A stretch of DNA of 64,000 nucleotides from Spongiivirga citrea (GTDB lineage Bacteria > Bacteroidota > Bacteroidia > Flavobacteriales > Flavobacteriaceae), in assembly GCF_010671565.1 (NCBI RefSeq), contig NZ_JAABOQ010000001.1, forward strand, positions 558,001 through 622,000. The letters run 5' to 3'. The notes under the pieces were generated by a model, which searched no databases, was not told the DNA's origin, and saw only the letters and a program-made list of their open reading frames with translations. Shown one piece after another: positions 17,318-26,392 of the stretch; within the stretch, counting starts at the first letter, position 1; every line of letters begins with the position of its first letter. Position numbers and translations under genes: made by a program.

Positions 17318-17555
17318 AGTTTGAATAAAATAGTTGTTGTTTTAGGTAAGAGGCAAAATAGCTTTTATTTGATGGATATCAAGTTAAAAGCTTGTTAGTT
17401 TTTAGTCGACAGTTTTCTCTTTATCAAATATAAATCTGATACCTGCTTTTACCTCATCCTTCGACTTTGCATGTTAATGTTTTGGTAAATACCATCTATT
17501 TGTTTCACTATTGATTAAATTCGTTAAACAAAATAACCAACTTTAGATTAAGGTC

Positions 17556-18386
17556 ATGAAATCACTTCTATTTAAATTCAGTCTCCTTTCCCTTGTTTTA
17601 TTAATGTCTAACAAACCAGCTCCTCAGGAGTTTCAGGGGCAAGCCACCTATTTTGCCAAATCGACTATGGATTTAGGTAGTTGGGGAGCTAGAATGAGTG
17701 AAGCTCAGAAAAAACAGATCATGGCGCGCCTTAAAAATCGACTTGAAAAAACGTTTGTTCTTAACTTCAATAAAGAGGAATCAGTATTTAATGAAGAAGA
17801 GAAGTTGGATGCCATCTCTGGAGCTACCGACTCTTGGGGTAAAAATTTCTCACAAGGAGAATCTTATAAAAATGTAAAAGAAAATGCCTTAGTCCAACAG
17901 CAAGAATTTTATGGCAAACAATTTTTGGTAAAAGATAAGCTGCAAAAATTCGAATGGAAAATGGGTTCTGAAACAAAGCAAATAGGCCAATATACTTGTT
18001 TCAAGGCTACTGCTACCGTGCCAACGGATGAATTGACTTGGTATAATTTCTCTTGGGGTAAATTAAGACAACAAGCCAAAAAAGAAGGCGATTCTACAAA
18101 TACAGAGCCCGAAATAAAAATGACGGAAGTTGAAGCTTGGTATACGCCACAAGTTCCTGTAGGTCACGGTCCAGCTGAATTTTGGGGATTGCCTGGTTTA
18201 ATTTTAGAGGTAAGCGCTGGTAACACTACAATGCTATGCTCTAAAATTGTAATGAATCCTAAAGAAAAAATTAAAATCGAAGCTCCTAAAAAAGGAAAGG
18301 AAATAACCAAAGATAGCTACCAAGAAACCATAGTCGGTAAGATGAGGGAAATGGCAAATAATCGTGGACGCAGAAGAAGTCGATAA
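17556..18386 (+). CDS. GLPGLI family protein
   Basis: This 276-aa exported protein carries the family hallmark EFWGLPGLILEVSAG near residue 212, preceded by the ...AWYTPQVPVGHGP stretch that family members also share. The N-terminal hydrophobic segment (LLFKFSLLSLVLLMSN) serves as signal. Lys/Arg-rich residues (NNRGRRRSR) form an unusual basic C-terminal tail. GLPGLI proteins are Bacteroidota-specific and nearly always precede an outer-membrane TonB-receptor-like gene, as here 46 bases downstream. The pair is likely a two-gene operon. Confidence 0.9.
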   Translation: MKSLLFKFSLLSLVLLMSNKPAPQEFQGQATYFAKSTMDLGSWGARMSEAQKKQIMARLKNRLEKTFVLNFNKEESVFNEEEKLDAISGATDSWGKNFSQGESYKNVKENALVQQQEFYGKQFLVKDKLQKFEWKMGSETKQIGQYTCFKATATVPTDELTWYNFSWGKLRQQAKKEGDSTNTEPEIKMTEVEAWYTPQVPVGHGPAEFWGLPGLILEVSAGNTTMLCSKIVMNPKEKIKIEAPKKGKEITKDSYQETIVGKMREMANNRGRRRSR

Positions 18387-18432
18387 TTTTTGTAGCATAC
18401 ATTTTCATCAAACTAGTACCTAAGACATTACT

Positions 18433-21147
18433 ATGAAACATTTTCTTTGCGTCGCACTTCTTTTCGTAGCGAGCATTGCTCAGGCCCAAATAAAAATTGA
18501 AGGCTTCGTAAGAGACAGTTTAAAAACTCCTTTAGAACTAGCAAATGTCATTGCTATAAATCAAAAAACAAAGGCATTAGAATCTTTCGGTATTACTAGT
18601 GAAGCAGGTCGATATAGGCTAGAGTTGACTACAAACGCTACCTACGAAATTCAAATAAGTTACGTAGGGATGAAAACCCTGAAAGAGGTTGTAACTACAA
18701 AAGAGGTCGATATCAAGAAAGATTTTATAATGACACCTGATAATGCGTTAGATGAAGTCGAAGTCATATATGAGATGCCAGTGCAAGTTAAAGGGGATAC
18801 CATTGTTTACAATGCGGACTCCTTCAAAAATGGAAGTGAACGAAAACTAGAAGATGTGCTGGAAAAACTACCAGGTGTAGAAATCAATGAAGATGGGCAG
18901 GTCGAAGTTGAAGGGAAAGTAGTCAACAAATTAATGGTTAACGGCAAAGACTTTTTTGATGGCGACACCAAATTAGCGACAAAAAATATCCCATCAAAAG
19001 CAGTAGATAAAATACAAGTACTCCGAAATTATTCCGAAGTCGGACAACTACGTGGAGTAACCAATAATCAAGATAATGTAGCCTTAAATATCAAACTTAA
19101 AGAAGGAAAAGAGAACTTCTGGTTTGGTAATATTACTGCAGGTGGAGGTATCTCACCCGATAATGAATTGTATGTATTACAACCCAAGTTGTTTTATTAC
19201 AGCCCGAACTATAGTCTTAATTTTATAGGAGACCTTAACAATACTGGAGAAGCTGCTTTAACGCGACGCGATATACGAAACTTCGGTGGTGGATTTAGGG
19301 CACCTAGCAGAAGTAGTGGGACCAATATCAATCTTGGAAATAACAGTCTTAACTTCTTGACAACTCAGGGTAATGCCCTTGAGATTGAAAATAAATTAGC
19401 AACAGGTAATTTTAGCTATTCTCCTACTAAAGCATTAGATTTAAGTGGATTCTTGATATACAACTCAAGTCGTATTCTTTCTAGAGAAACGAGTTTTGTA
19501 CAGTACACCAATCCTGACTTGGGCATTCCTGACGAAGCTACGGAGCAGTCAAGTAAGGAACGTTCTAATCAAGGATTATTAAAACTAAGTGCATCTTACC
19601 AACCCAACCTTAGTAATCAATTAGATTATGATGTGTTGGGACGAATATCGAATGACAGACAAAATCAGAATCTTTTTTCATCAGTTATTGGCAATACTAC
19701 TCAAGTTGATGAAGTGACTCCGTTTAGTGTGAATCAGAACTTAAATTATTACTACACCCTTAACGAAAAAAATATATTTGCCTTTGAGGCACAACATTTA
19801 CTAAAAGATGAAGATCCATTTTACAATGCACTCTTGGTAAATGACCCCAATGGTCCTGATGCATTTGACACCACTGCTGAAGCTTTAGGTATAGACACCT
19901 CTTTAACCAATTATGACCTAGGACAAAACAGGCGAATTAAGTCAAATCAATTAGATGCCAAATTAGATTATTATTATCTGATCAATCAAAAAAGCAACCT
20001 CAACATAACGCTTGGAACGATCTTGAGTAACCAAGAGTTTAATTCCAATATTTTTCAATTTCTAGGAGATGGATCCCTTTTTAATCCGACTCCGACTATT
20101 AATAATGGTCGGGCGACAAACGATACAGAGTATAATTTTAGCGATCTCTACATGGGATTTCATTACCGCTTAAAAACAGGAAAATTCACTATTACCCCAG
20201 GTTTTTCATTACATTCCTATGGGAACAAGAATACCCAATTTGGCGAAACATTTAAGGATAATTTCTTTCGCGTCTTACCAGACTTTGAAACCAGAATACA
20301 GTTAAAAAAGAGTGAATCATTAACCCTGCGATATGATATGCGAAATCAATTTACAGATGTCACTCGATTAGCGCAAGGATTGGTTTTGAATAATTTTAAT
20401 AGTATTCAGTTTGGTGAACCTGATCTTCAAAATGCGCTATCGCATAATGTAAGTTTGTTTTATAGTAGTTTCAATCTATTTAATTATACCAATGTATTTG
20501 CCAGAGCGGCCTACTCAAGCAATATAGATCAGATACGAAGTTTGACCAGTTTTGAAAATGTCATTAGAACAAGTACTTTTTTCAATTCTAGTTTTGCTGA
20601 TGAAAATGTTAATGTATTTGGCCGTGTACAAAGAACTTTTGGCAAAATAAGAGCTGAATTACGGGCTAGTTTTAACTACAGTAAAATCAACCAGTTTATT
20701 CAAGGACAACAGTCATTAAACGAGGGCTTTACGCAAAGCTATACTCCAGGTCTTAGAACAAATTTTAAAGTAGCGCCAAACATTAATGTAAGATATCGCT
20801 ACAGTGTAACTGACAATAATCAAGGTGGGCGTAAGACAACTTTCAGAACAAATGCTCCTTCAGTAGAGTTTGATGCATATATATGGAAAAAAGTAACATT
20901 CCGCACCAACTACACTTATACTAATCAAGATCTTGGTAATGGTAATTCACAGTCTTTTCAAAATTGGGATGCTACTCTTGCTTATAGAAAAGATCGTGAC
21001 GCTAAATGGGAATATGAACTAAAGGCAACCAATATTCTTGATATTGATTCACAGGTTCGAAATAGTGCAAATAATTTATCAGTATTTACTTCAGAAACTT
21101 TTATTCAACCGCGATTTGTGACTTTTAGGTTTGTGTATACACTTTAA
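18433..21147 (+). CDS. TonB-dependent-receptor-like outer-membrane beta-barrel protein
   Basis: This 904-aa protein has a signal peptide (KHFLCVALLFVASIAQAQ). A CarboxypepD_reg-like domain follows (residues about 22-100, KIEGFVRDSLKTPLELANV), then a plug-like region with LEDVLEKLPGVEINEDGQVEVEGKVV. A long C-terminal beta-barrel is rich in alternating aromatic strands and ends ...RFVTFRFVYTL. It resembles the 'outer membrane beta-barrel family protein' group rather than SusC. The cargo is unknown; the linked GLPGLI protein is probably a functional partner. Confidence 0.85.
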   Translation: MKHFLCVALLFVASIAQAQIKIEGFVRDSLKTPLELANVIAINQKTKALESFGITSEAGRYRLELTTNATYEIQISYVGMKTLKEVVTTKEVDIKKDFIMTPDNALDEVEVIYEMPVQVKGDTIVYNADSFKNGSERKLEDVLEKLPGVEINEDGQVEVEGKVVNKLMVNGKDFFDGDTKLATKNIPSKAVDKIQVLRNYSEVGQLRGVTNNQDNVALNIKLKEGKENFWFGNITAGGGISPDNELYVLQPKLFYYSPNYSLNFIGDLNNTGEAALTRRDIRNFGGGFRAPSRSSGTNINLGNNSLNFLTTQGNALEIENKLATGNFSYSPTKALDLSGFLIYNSSRILSRETSFVQYTNPDLGIPDEATEQSSKERSNQGLLKLSASYQPNLSNQLDYDVLGRISNDRQNQNLFSSVIGNTTQVDEVTPFSVNQNLNYYYTLNEKNIFAFEAQHLLKDEDPFYNALLVNDPNGPDAFDTTAEALGIDTSLTNYDLGQNRRIKSNQLDAKLDYYYLINQKSNLNITLGTILSNQEFNSNIFQFLGDGSLFNPTPTINNGRATNDTEYNFSDLYMGFHYRLKTGKFTITPGFSLHSYGNKNTQFGETFKDNFFRVLPDFETRIQLKKSESLTLRYDMRNQFTDVTRLAQGLVLNNFNSIQFGEPDLQNALSHNVSLFYSSFNLFNYTNVFARAAYSSNIDQIRSLTSFENVIRTSTFFNSSFADENVNVFGRVQRTFGKIRAELRASFNYSKINQFIQGQQSLNEGFTQSYTPGLRTNFKVAPNINVRYRYSVTDNNQGGRKTTFRTNAPSVEFDAYIWKKVTFRTNYTYTNQDLGNGNSQSFQNWDATLAYRKDRDAKWEYELKATNILDIDSQVRNSANNLSVFTSETFIQPRFVTFRFVYTL

Positions 21148-21182
21148 GACCAAACCAGCAGATGTAATTTATTGACGAAGGA

Positions 21183-21833
21183 TTAGTAATAAAATAGTTT
21201 AGTAAACTGGAAAATTGAAATGCAAACTAATAGAACGCCTATAACCCTATTAATCCTTGTTGTGATATTTTTCATTCTTACCTTTAACATATGACTAAAT
21301 TTTCCATAACCGTAAAGCGTAATTACTTTTCCTGAAAAAACACCAATAATAAATAGGATTAATAATGTATATCCAACATTTACGTCGAAGTAAATCATTC
21401 TATTATTTAAAAATGAAATTACTAAAATCCAATAAATCAATACTGTAGGATTAACCAATCCAAGTATGAATCCGAGCGTTTGCTTTGAAATTTGAAATCT
21501 TCTTTTTTTAATAATAATGCATTCTTCATTTTCATCTTTAACGCATTCTTTCCTTCCTAAAATAAGAATAATACCTACCAGTAATAATAACACCGCAATT
21601 CCATATTGTATCCAAATATTCATATCTACAAAATTTTCAATTTGCATGTTAAAATTGAGCGCAATTAACACGAGAATTAGTTCTGCGAGAGCAGCGGTAT
21701 AGACAATTTTTAATGCGCTTTGAATATTCTCTTTTATAGTTGTGTTTATAACAGCCACGTTAGTAGTGCCTAATGGTAAAGCACCAATGATTGCCGTTAT
21801 AAATCCTAAGAACAAATATGTTATTATAGTCAT
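21183..21833 (-). CDS. LysE-type transporter family protein
   Basis: This 216-aa membrane protein has about six spans. The N-terminus ITYLFLGFITAIIGALPLGTTNVAVIN has the P-x-G-x-x-N-x-x-V-x-x pattern of the LysE/RhtB exporter family. A second conserved piece is GFILGLVNPTVLIYWI near residue 122. Family members export amino acids or related small molecules through the inner membrane. It is the last gene on this strand after the Rieske cluster, separated from it by 125 bases, so membership in that operon is uncertain. Confidence 0.8.
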   Translation of the reverse strand: MTIITYLFLGFITAIIGALPLGTTNVAVINTTIKENIQSALKIVYTAALAELILVLIALNFNMQIENFVDMNIWIQYGIAVLLLLVGIILILGRKECVKDENEECIIIKKRRFQISKQTLGFILGLVNPTVLIYWILVISFLNNRMIYFDVNVGYTLLILFIIGVFSGKVITLYGYGKFSHMLKVRMKNITTRINRVIGVLLVCISIFQFTKLFYY

Positions 21834-21958
21834 AATATTATTTAAGTCAATAAACAGTAGATTAGTTTAGTTTTTTGCGGTTTTCATCCGCCTTAGCTTT
21901 CAATTCTTTAGAAGATTCGTATGTGTTATTTTCCAAAGAATTATAAAAAAGGAATAAT

Positions 21959-22750
21959 TTAATATATGGATGATTTCTTGTCTAATTCTCGGATATCGGA
22001 TACCTGTATTTTTATAATGGACCAGTCTTCCATTTTTTCAACAATTCCTGTTATTTCAGATGGTTTTCCTATGTATTCAAGTATGTCTTTATTGATAGGT
22101 TTCCCATTTAAATCTGTGATTAAAAAATACTCCGAAATGTTATTTTTATCTGTGGTTGCTAACACAGGTGGAATACCACCCGAAACGCACCGAACAGCAC
22201 AACTTCTATGAATTTTTCCCTTACCTGGTTTCATGACACCGAAATAACATTTAGGATCGATGATCTCGCCGGTTAATGTCATTTTACTGATCACTTCCTT
22301 TTCAGGTAGTCGTTTTTTTGAAGAACTCTCCAAGATTACTTTTTCGTCATCCGTAATTTGAATGAGTGTCTTCCCATTATAATAAATGAGATTACCTTCA
22401 ATACTTACGTTTTTCCCGTTTAAATCTTTAACTTCCTTTTGAAGTTTTTCCAAATAAGGGTTGGCGCTTGATTTGCCAAAACCTAAAAGCAAAATATTTT
22501 TAAAAGTATTCTCAGCTACCTCAACCCTAAGCATGGGATAAGGCTTTTCGTAATAGGTTCCAGTAATATTTGTAGCACTTGTAAGTTCGAACGTACTGTT
22601 TTTAAAAGGCTTCTGAAAAAAGCTAAATAACAACGCCCCAATTACAATTGTTGCCAACGCAATTATGGAAAATCGTTTTAGTGTAGTTTTTGTTTTAGGA
22701 CCTAAGCTTCTGTCTATATAAGACACATAAAATTCATCATTCTTTTTCAT
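21959..22750 (-). CDS. Membrane-anchored protein with conserved Cys motif, last gene of the Rieske cluster
   Basis: This 263-aa protein has a single N-terminal span (residues about 27-45, FSIIALATIVIGALLFSFF). The remainder, presumably periplasmic, contains two similar OB-like halves: NLNGKNVSIEGNLIYYNGKTLIQI-type strands first, and GKPSEITGIVEKMEDWSIIKI later. A striking block reads DPKCYFGVMKPG-x-GKIHRSCAVRCVSGGIPPVL, with three cysteines and a histidine in the second half. Those residues could ligate a metal or form a disulfide. I do not know a named function. Three bases separate it from the ferric-reductase-Rieske gene, so they are surely co-transcribed. Confidence 0.75.
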   Translation of the reverse strand: MKKNDEFYVSYIDRSLGPKTKTTLKRFSIIALATIVIGALLFSFFQKPFKNSTFELTSATNITGTYYEKPYPMLRVEVAENTFKNILLLGFGKSSANPYLEKLQKEVKDLNGKNVSIEGNLIYYNGKTLIQITDDEKVILESSSKKRLPEKEVISKMTLTGEIIDPKCYFGVMKPGKGKIHRSCAVRCVSGGIPPVLATTDKNNISEYFLITDLNGKPINKDILEYIGKPSEITGIVEKMEDWSIIKIQVSDIRELDKKSSIY

Positions 22751-22753
22751 TAC

Positions 22754-23782
22754 TTAAATTTTACAAGGGTTAACTTCTGTTCCTTCCTCAAAAGCTTTCG
22801 GGTTAATGTAAACGGTTTTCCCATCTAGTTTTAATTCATAAGTCGCTACTTTTTCTGTGAATGGAGGCGGCGATTGTCCGTTAGCTGGTAAATATTGATA
22901 TCCATGCCAAGGGCATGTAATACAGCCATCTATAATTTTTCCCTCGCCTAATGGGCCACCTTGATGCTTGCAAACATTATGAATTGCGGATAATTTTCCA
23001 TCGTATTTAAAAATAGCGATACGCTCTTTTTCAACGGTAAATATTTTAGCTCGATCTTCTTCAATTTCTGAAATATCACAAACTTTTAGCCAGCCCTCTT
23101 TTTCTTCAGTTTTGGCAGTATCGATATGACCTTCTTTAAATGCTGTTATTAAATGTAAACTAGATACCAGTATAAATCCGAAAACCAAAATACCAATGGT
23201 GAAGGGAGATGTTTCTTGTTGAAAGGCACCAAGAAAAACATGAGCGATAATTAAGGCATATGCAGCATAAACCATCATATGAAGACGCTTCCAGGTTTTT
23301 GCAGATAAGTTTCCGAGGAAAAAATCATGACTTGTAGATGCCATTACAAACAAGATAAGTAAAGCTAAAAACCCTAAAACTTGAAAAGGAAAATCAGTAA
23401 GAGAACCATAATCCATGTTTGAAATAAAAATCGAATAGATGGGATTTACATCACCTAAGGCATGAAATTGAAACATGGAAAAACCACCATGAATAAAGGC
23501 TGCAATAAACATACTAACACCTAAATGCCTTCGATTGTAAAGTATAGGCAAGAAAGCACTATTTAACCTAGCTAAGGGTCCGATAACTAAAATGATGTGC
23601 AACATAATGATAGCTAAAGACCCAAATGCCCTAATCACTAATGTCTCAATACTTGTTTCAGAATTAAAAACAAGTGTTACGACGGCAAACAAAATGATAT
23701 AAAGCAGCATGCCAAGCACAATAAGCTTATCATATGTTTTCTTGTGGTTATTCCACAATACTAATTGATAGTTTAATCCCAT
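22754..23782 (-). CDS. Ferric-reductase-like transmembrane protein with C-terminal Rieske domain
   Basis: This 342-aa protein has two parts. Residues about 20-210 hold roughly six spans with conserved histidines (LHIILVIGPLARLN, AAFIHGGFSMFQFH, KRLHMMVYAAYALIIAHVFLG), matching the two-heme ferric-reductase/YedZ-like fold. Residues about 235-325 form a Rieske domain: CKHQGGPLGEG (C-x-H) and CPWHGYQY (C-x2-H). Heme and [2Fe-2S] in one chain suggest electron transfer across or along the inner membrane. It abuts the 139-aa gene with no gap. This is the membrane member of three Rieske proteins in the operon. Confidence 0.85.
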   Translation of the reverse strand: MGLNYQLVLWNNHKKTYDKLIVLGMLLYIILFAVVTLVFNSETSIETLVIRAFGSLAIIMLHIILVIGPLARLNSAFLPILYNRRHLGVSMFIAAFIHGGFSMFQFHALGDVNPIYSIFISNMDYGSLTDFPFQVLGFLALLILFVMASTSHDFFLGNLSAKTWKRLHMMVYAAYALIIAHVFLGAFQQETSPFTIGILVFGFILVSSLHLITAFKEGHIDTAKTEEKEGWLKVCDISEIEEDRAKIFTVEKERIAIFKYDGKLSAIHNVCKHQGGPLGEGKIIDGCITCPWHGYQYLPANGQSPPPFTEKVATYELKLDGKTVYINPKAFEEGTEVNPCKI

Positions 23783-24202
23783 TTATAGCGGTAATACGGT
23801 TAATATATTTATATCTTCTTTTCCTAAGGGGTCTTTTAGTATAATAGCTTCAATAACTTCATCAACTTCGAATTTGTAAATCCCAACAGATGACAGTTGG
23901 CCAATAACTTTAGCTCCGTCTTGGGCCTGCAAGCTTTCTATTACAAGAGACGCCTGTTTAATAGGTTTTTTTAATATGACCTCTAAAGAATACAAGCTAT
24001 CTTTTTTTATAAGTGATGCTTTGAGTATTTTGTTTTCCGAAGTTTTAACGATAGTACCTTTGGTGGCACTAAACTTCGGTTTTAAATCTTCTTTTAGCGA
24101 AAAAACATCCAAATCCTTTACGGCAAAAATCATCAAGATCGGAATAGTCATTACTAATAGTAACCAAACATATTTATGCGCTTTTCTTTGTCCAGAAGTC
24201 AT
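23783..24202 (-). CDS. Small single-span membrane protein of the Rieske cluster
   Basis: This 139-aa protein starts MTSGQRKAHKYVWLLLVMTIPILMIFAV, one N-terminal span. About 100 periplasmic residues of predicted beta structure follow (LKASLIKKDSLYSLEVILKKPI, VIGQLSSVGIYKFEVDEV). There are no cysteines and no known motif. The topology recalls small FixH-like or cytochrome-assembly accessory proteins, but I cannot support a family. It lies one base after the 69-aa gene and directly before the ferric-reductase gene. Confidence 0.65.
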   Translation of the reverse strand: MTSGQRKAHKYVWLLLVMTIPILMIFAVKDLDVFSLKEDLKPKFSATKGTIVKTSENKILKASLIKKDSLYSLEVILKKPIKQASLVIESLQAQDGAKVIGQLSSVGIYKFEVDEVIEAIILKDPLGKEDINILTVLPL

Positions 24203-24203
24203 A

Positions 24204-24413
24204 TTAAGCAGTTTTAGAATTGAATAATTTGCCTATAAGAAAAGGCCATGTCGCTGCGACACCTGGGAATAATAAAAAGCGAACTTTCTTTTTTGTATCA
24301 GCCATTAGCGGATCAATTTTGGGTGCTTTAATTAAAAAGAAAACACCAAAGAGAATTCCAATTAAAGTATACACTCCCAAAATCCCTAGAAATATTTTGA
24401 TTACGATTTCCAT
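24204..24413 (-). CDS. Very small membrane protein of the Rieske cluster
   Basis: About 69 aa from ATG 24411-24413 (MEIVIKIFLGILGVYTLIG); a longer frame to 24431 would overlap the upstream gene. It has two hydrophobic segments: residues 3-27, and a shorter one near 49-60 (FLLFPGVAATWPFLIG). A basic middle lies between them (DTKKKVR). No family is recognised. Its position two bases after the ThDP enzyme gene makes co-expression certain; it may anchor or assemble one of the redox partners. Confidence 0.65.
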   Translation of the reverse strand: MEIVIKIFLGILGVYTLIGILFGVFFLIKAPKIDPLMADTKKKVRFLLFPGVAATWPFLIGKLFNSKTA

Positions 24414-24414
24414 A

Positions 24415-26367
24415 TTAAATGAGGTTAACATCGGTTATTACTTCTAAAACACCAGCTTTTGGTTGTCTAAACAATTCTTTCATTGCTGTTTCCAAATCTT
24501 CTTGTTTTTCGACCCGCTTTCCCCACGCACCGCATGATCGTGCAAAGTCTGCAAAATTTGGATTCGATAAAGACGTTTTCCAAACATCAAATTCGCCTGC
24601 ACGTTGTTCTTTAGAAATCTTACCCAACTCATCGTTGTTCAATACAATCAATTTGATAGGCATATTGTATTTAACAAGTGTTGTTATTTCTGCCAAATAT
24701 TGACATAAACCGCCATCTCCTGCAACTGCAATTACAGGTCTTGAATCTCCTACAGCAGCCCAGGCCCCAATAGCTGCAGGTAAGGCAAACCCGATAGATC
24801 CTAAATAGCCGGACATTAAAAAGTCTTGGTTTTTTGGTTCGAAATAACGACCAAAAGAATAGGCGTTATTCCCCACATCAACACACATTACTGCATCTTC
24901 TGGAGTGTGTTTATTCATAGTTTCAAAAACAGCTATAGAGCTTATACCTTTATCAGACCTTTCTAATAAGCGCTTTGCTTTCTCGGCTTTCCAGATTTTC
25001 CAGCGAGCTGCTATTTCGGGGCCTTGATCTTCAGTATTAATATGTCCTTTTAATTCCGAATTGAAAATAGCTAAGGTCCTAGAGATTTCTCCCCATACTG
25101 CGACTTCAACTTTATGAAATTTACTTAAGGCTAAAGGATCAAAATCTATCTGAATAATCGGTTTCTTGGGTGTGATTCCGGTATGATTAGAAAAAGAAGC
25201 GCCAAAAACAATTAATAGGTCTGCTTCATTCATAAACCAGGAAGCTATCGGTGTACCACTTCTCCCTAAAACTCCACCCCCAAGTGTGTGGCCGTCTGCG
25301 ATTAAACCTTTCCCTTTAAAAGTAGTTACAACCGCAGCGTTTAAGCTTTCGGCAAATTCAACTACCGCTTTTTTATGTTCTCTTGCTCCATGCCCCATAA
25401 CTATAACGGGGCGTTTTGATTTTTTAATTAATGATACCGCATCATTTACCGCTGCAATAGGTGGCGCAATTTCCAAAGAGGTTATCCTTTTTTCTGGAGT
25501 CTTCACTTTAGCACCAGTTTTGGCGTATTGCTCCTGTACTTCATCTGGAAATGTTAAGTGGGAAACATCGCGTTTTAAAATTGCGTGCTTTATCGCTAAA
25601 GACATTAATTCAGCATGTTGACTATCACTTTGAACACGCTGATTAAATTCGGCCACTGTATTGAAACCTTGCACCAAATCGACTTCTTGAAAATTGCCTG
25701 TACCGACCACTTGTGTTTTCACCTGACCTGTTAATGCCAGAATGGGTGCTCGATCTACTTTAGCATCCCAAAGTCCAGTATACATATTCGTAGCTCCAGG
25801 ACCAGCAATTGAAAAACAGGCTGCAGGTTTGCCAGTCAATTTCCCATAGGCCGAAGCAGCAAAAGAGGCTGCGCCTTCATGACGAATACCATAAAAATTA
25901 AGATTTCCCTTATTCTCTTGGCGTCTCATGGCATCTGCAAACCCAAGATTAGAGTGACCAACCATTCCGAAGACTTTCGTAACTCCCCAATTAACCATTG
26001 TTTCTACCATAATATCTGAAACAGTTGGTTGATGTGCAGGTTCCTCTTCTAAGCCTACATAAATAGCATCTCCCTCTTCTTTTATAGGGAACGTGTCAAC
26101 CCCATCATCAAAACCTCCAGGTGAATTGCCTGTACATGGATGGTAATCCCAACCGTGCCAAGGACAGCGTAACATTCCATTCTCTATGGAACCTTCCCCC
26201 AATGGTCCACCTTGATGCGGACAGCGATTATCTAAAGCCGAAAATTTCCCCTCATAATGTGTTAAACAAATACCTTTATGATCCGCAGTTACTGTTTTTA
26301 CACGACCTTCAGGAAGGTCTTTTTTATTTAGTAATACTTTATGCCAAATTATTTTTTTATCCTGCAT
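24415..26367 (-). CDS. Rieske - ThDP-dependent enzyme fusion (pyruvate-oxidase/acetolactate-synthase type)
   Basis: This is a 650-aa protein. Residues about 5-107 form a Rieske domain with Cys49-x-His51 (CPHQGGPLGEG) and Cys68-x2-His71 (CPWHGWDY). From about 113 it is a complete ThDP enzyme. The parts are the N-terminal PYR domain with catalytic Glu164 (RHEGAASFAASAYG), a central DHS-like domain (VIVMGHGAREHKKAV) and a PP domain. The PP domain carries the GDGGLCQYL...VLNND ThDP/Mg motif near 555-590. The closest type is pyruvate oxidase or another decarboxylating oxidoreductase. No export signal is seen. The fused [2Fe-2S] centre could accept electrons from the ThDP intermediate, which would be unusual. 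It follows the outer-membrane protein gene by 25 bases. Confidence 0.88.
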   Translation of the reverse strand: MQDKKIIWHKVLLNKKDLPEGRVKTVTADHKGICLTHYEGKFSALDNRCPHQGGPLGEGSIENGMLRCPWHGWDYHPCTGNSPGGFDDGVDTFPIKEEGDAIYVGLEEEPAHQPTVSDIMVETMVNWGVTKVFGMVGHSNLGFADAMRRQENKGNLNFYGIRHEGAASFAASAYGKLTGKPAACFSIAGPGATNMYTGLWDAKVDRAPILALTGQVKTQVVGTGNFQEVDLVQGFNTVAEFNQRVQSDSQHAELMSLAIKHAILKRDVSHLTFPDEVQEQYAKTGAKVKTPEKRITSLEIAPPIAAVNDAVSLIKKSKRPVIVMGHGAREHKKAVVEFAESLNAAVVTTFKGKGLIADGHTLGGGVLGRSGTPIASWFMNEADLLIVFGASFSNHTGITPKKPIIQIDFDPLALSKFHKVEVAVWGEISRTLAIFNSELKGHINTEDQGPEIAARWKIWKAEKAKRLLERSDKGISSIAVFETMNKHTPEDAVMCVDVGNNAYSFGRYFEPKNQDFLMSGYLGSIGFALPAAIGAWAAVGDSRPVIAVAGDGGLCQYLAEITTLVKYNMPIKLIVLNNDELGKISKEQRAGEFDVWKTSLSNPNFADFARSCGAWGKRVEKQEDLETAMKELFRQPKAGVLEVITDVNLI

Positions 26368-26392
26368 AGTCTCTTGTTGTTTCTTTTTACTA

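Noticed and set aside
25286-25621. Opposite-strand open frame of about 110 codons inside the ThDP enzyme gene
   Set aside because: It mirrors a strongly conserved enzyme domain, has no promoter or motif, and is a typical antisense shadow; the same holds for similar frames within the SulP, thrA, nnr and M20 genes.
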